NCBI GenBank assembly: GCA_944321845.1
Contig: CALUMT010000010.1
Span: forward strand, 62,001-126,000
From: an uncultured Butyricimonas sp.
Lineage (GTDB): Bacteria > Bacteroidota > Bacteroidia > Bacteroidales > Marinifilaceae
DNA: 64,000 bases
Direction: 5' to 3'
The position numbers and the translations under genes were made by a program. This document shows, in pieces, positions 63,534 to 64,000 of this stretch. How positions within the stretch are numbered: the stretch's first letter is position 1; each line of letters begins with the position of its first letter. The notes beneath the pieces were generated by a model. That model was not told where the DNA came from and did no database searches. It worked only from the letters and a program-made list of their open reading frames with translations.

Positions 63534-64000
63534 ATGACAAATTATCAGTTGGAATCAGCATGCTGTGGAACCACGTTTGAAGACAAGCATTGGGAGTTGG
63601 ATTGTCCCCGCAAGGATGGGGCCGCGTTAATATCCGCGCGTTACGCGAATTGTCAGTTGGAAATACGGGAAGATTTGCCGGGTATTTACAGGTATGCCAA
63701 CTGGCTTCCGATTTGTCGTACCCTGGAAGGTTCCGGGGCTCCGGTCACTTACAAGAGTGAGGCCTTGGCCCGTCATTTGGGATTATCGAACCTTTACATC
63801 ACGTTTAACGGTTATTGGCCCGAGCGGGGTGCTTTGATGCAGACGGGTACCTTTAAGGAATGTGAGGCGTATGCCGTTTGCGCCCGTCCGAGAAGTAACG
63901 ACGGGGAGGTGATGGTGGTGGCTTCGGCCGGTAACACGGCGCGGGCTTTCGGGCGGGTATGCTCGGAGAACAACATTCCGCTCTTGCTTTGCGTGCCGGA
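63534..64000 (+). CDS. Cysteate synthase-like PLP enzyme (3' end outside window)
   Basis: The first 155 residues of a threonine-synthase-fold PLP enzyme; the rest lies beyond the window. The sequence YRYANWLPICRTLEGSGAPV, then LGLSNLYITFNGYWPERGA, TFKECEAYAVCAR and VVASAGNTARAFGRVCSENN, resembles the cysteate-synthase group, which makes L-cysteate from O-phosphoserine and sulfite. ASAGNTA is the phosphate-binding loop; the PLP lysine should be in TFKECEA. In gut Bacteroidetes, cysteate is the head-group precursor of sulfonolipids. An ordinary threonine synthase is less likely because of the short N-terminal part and the GYWPE segment, but cannot be excluded. Confidence 0.72.
   Translation, partial: MTNYQLESACCGTTFEDKHWELDCPRKDGAALISARYANCQLEIREDLPGIYRYANWLPICRTLEGSGAPVTYKSEALARHLGLSNLYITFNGYWPERGALMQTGTFKECEAYAVCARPRSNDGEVMVVASAGNTARAFGRVCSENNIPLLLCVP

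Overview
The window looks like chromosome of a Bacteroidota bacterium of the order Bacteroidales. The signs are SusC/SusD and FecR/ECF-sigma genes, Bacteroides-type promoters (TTTG, 19 bp, TAnnTTTG), few Shine-Dalgarno sequences, a short primary-type sigma factor, and a cysteate-synthase-like gene of the kind linked to sulfonolipids. Protein style suggests an Odoribacter/Butyricimonas-like relative; this is an inference and no database was searched. I see no insertion sequence, prophage or CRISPR array.

Layout. 1-2240: 3' part of feoB with a Cys-rich FeoB-associated miniprotein, then rpmH on the other strand across a shared terminator. 2390-15700: an accessory ECF sigma / FecR / SusC / SusD locus followed by a lipoprotein, a TlpA-like thioredoxin, a subtilisin-fold protein, a retropepsin-like protein and a retropepsin-thioredoxin fusion. 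susD is cut by an in-frame TGA and the susC leader is displaced by a homopolymer. The subtilisin-fold protein has lost every catalytic residue, and the lipoprotein and the fusion look degenerate too. 15700-16310: a non-coding stretch with 11-bp-phased repeats and a long hairpin. 16310-30000: a RpoD-like sigma factor, pdxST, heptose kinase, prfB with its programmed frameshift, a large DUF2723 membrane protein, tRNA-Gln, tRNA-Leu, a MATE exporter, a Kef-type antiporter and glutamine synthetase.

30100-51900: the division and cell-wall (dcw) cluster in tight order, mraZ-rsmH-ftsL-ftsI-murE-mraY-murD-ftsW-murG-murC-ftsQ-ftsA, led by a three-repeat MraZ operator. It ends in two divergent tandem ftsZ genes, followed by a DEAD-box helicase, engB, xseA, xseB and dacB. 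murF and ddl are absent. 51900-57100, minus strand: a DUF5684 membrane protein and a MarR-controlled tripartite exporter (marR-tolC-emrA-emrB) with two near-identical operators. 57160-59300: dnaK, with an apparent sigma-54 promoter and a 5'-end hairpin. 59640-64000: a GT-C/TPR membrane protein, an ALG5-like GT2 and the start of a cysteate-synthase-like gene.

The strongest leads are the tandem ftsZ pair, in which only the second copy keeps the usual C-terminal peptide while the first ends in a possible amphipathic helix; the SusCD locus made largely of peptidase folds without active sites; the sigma-54-like promoter of dnaK; and the helically phased repeat array at 15868-15909.
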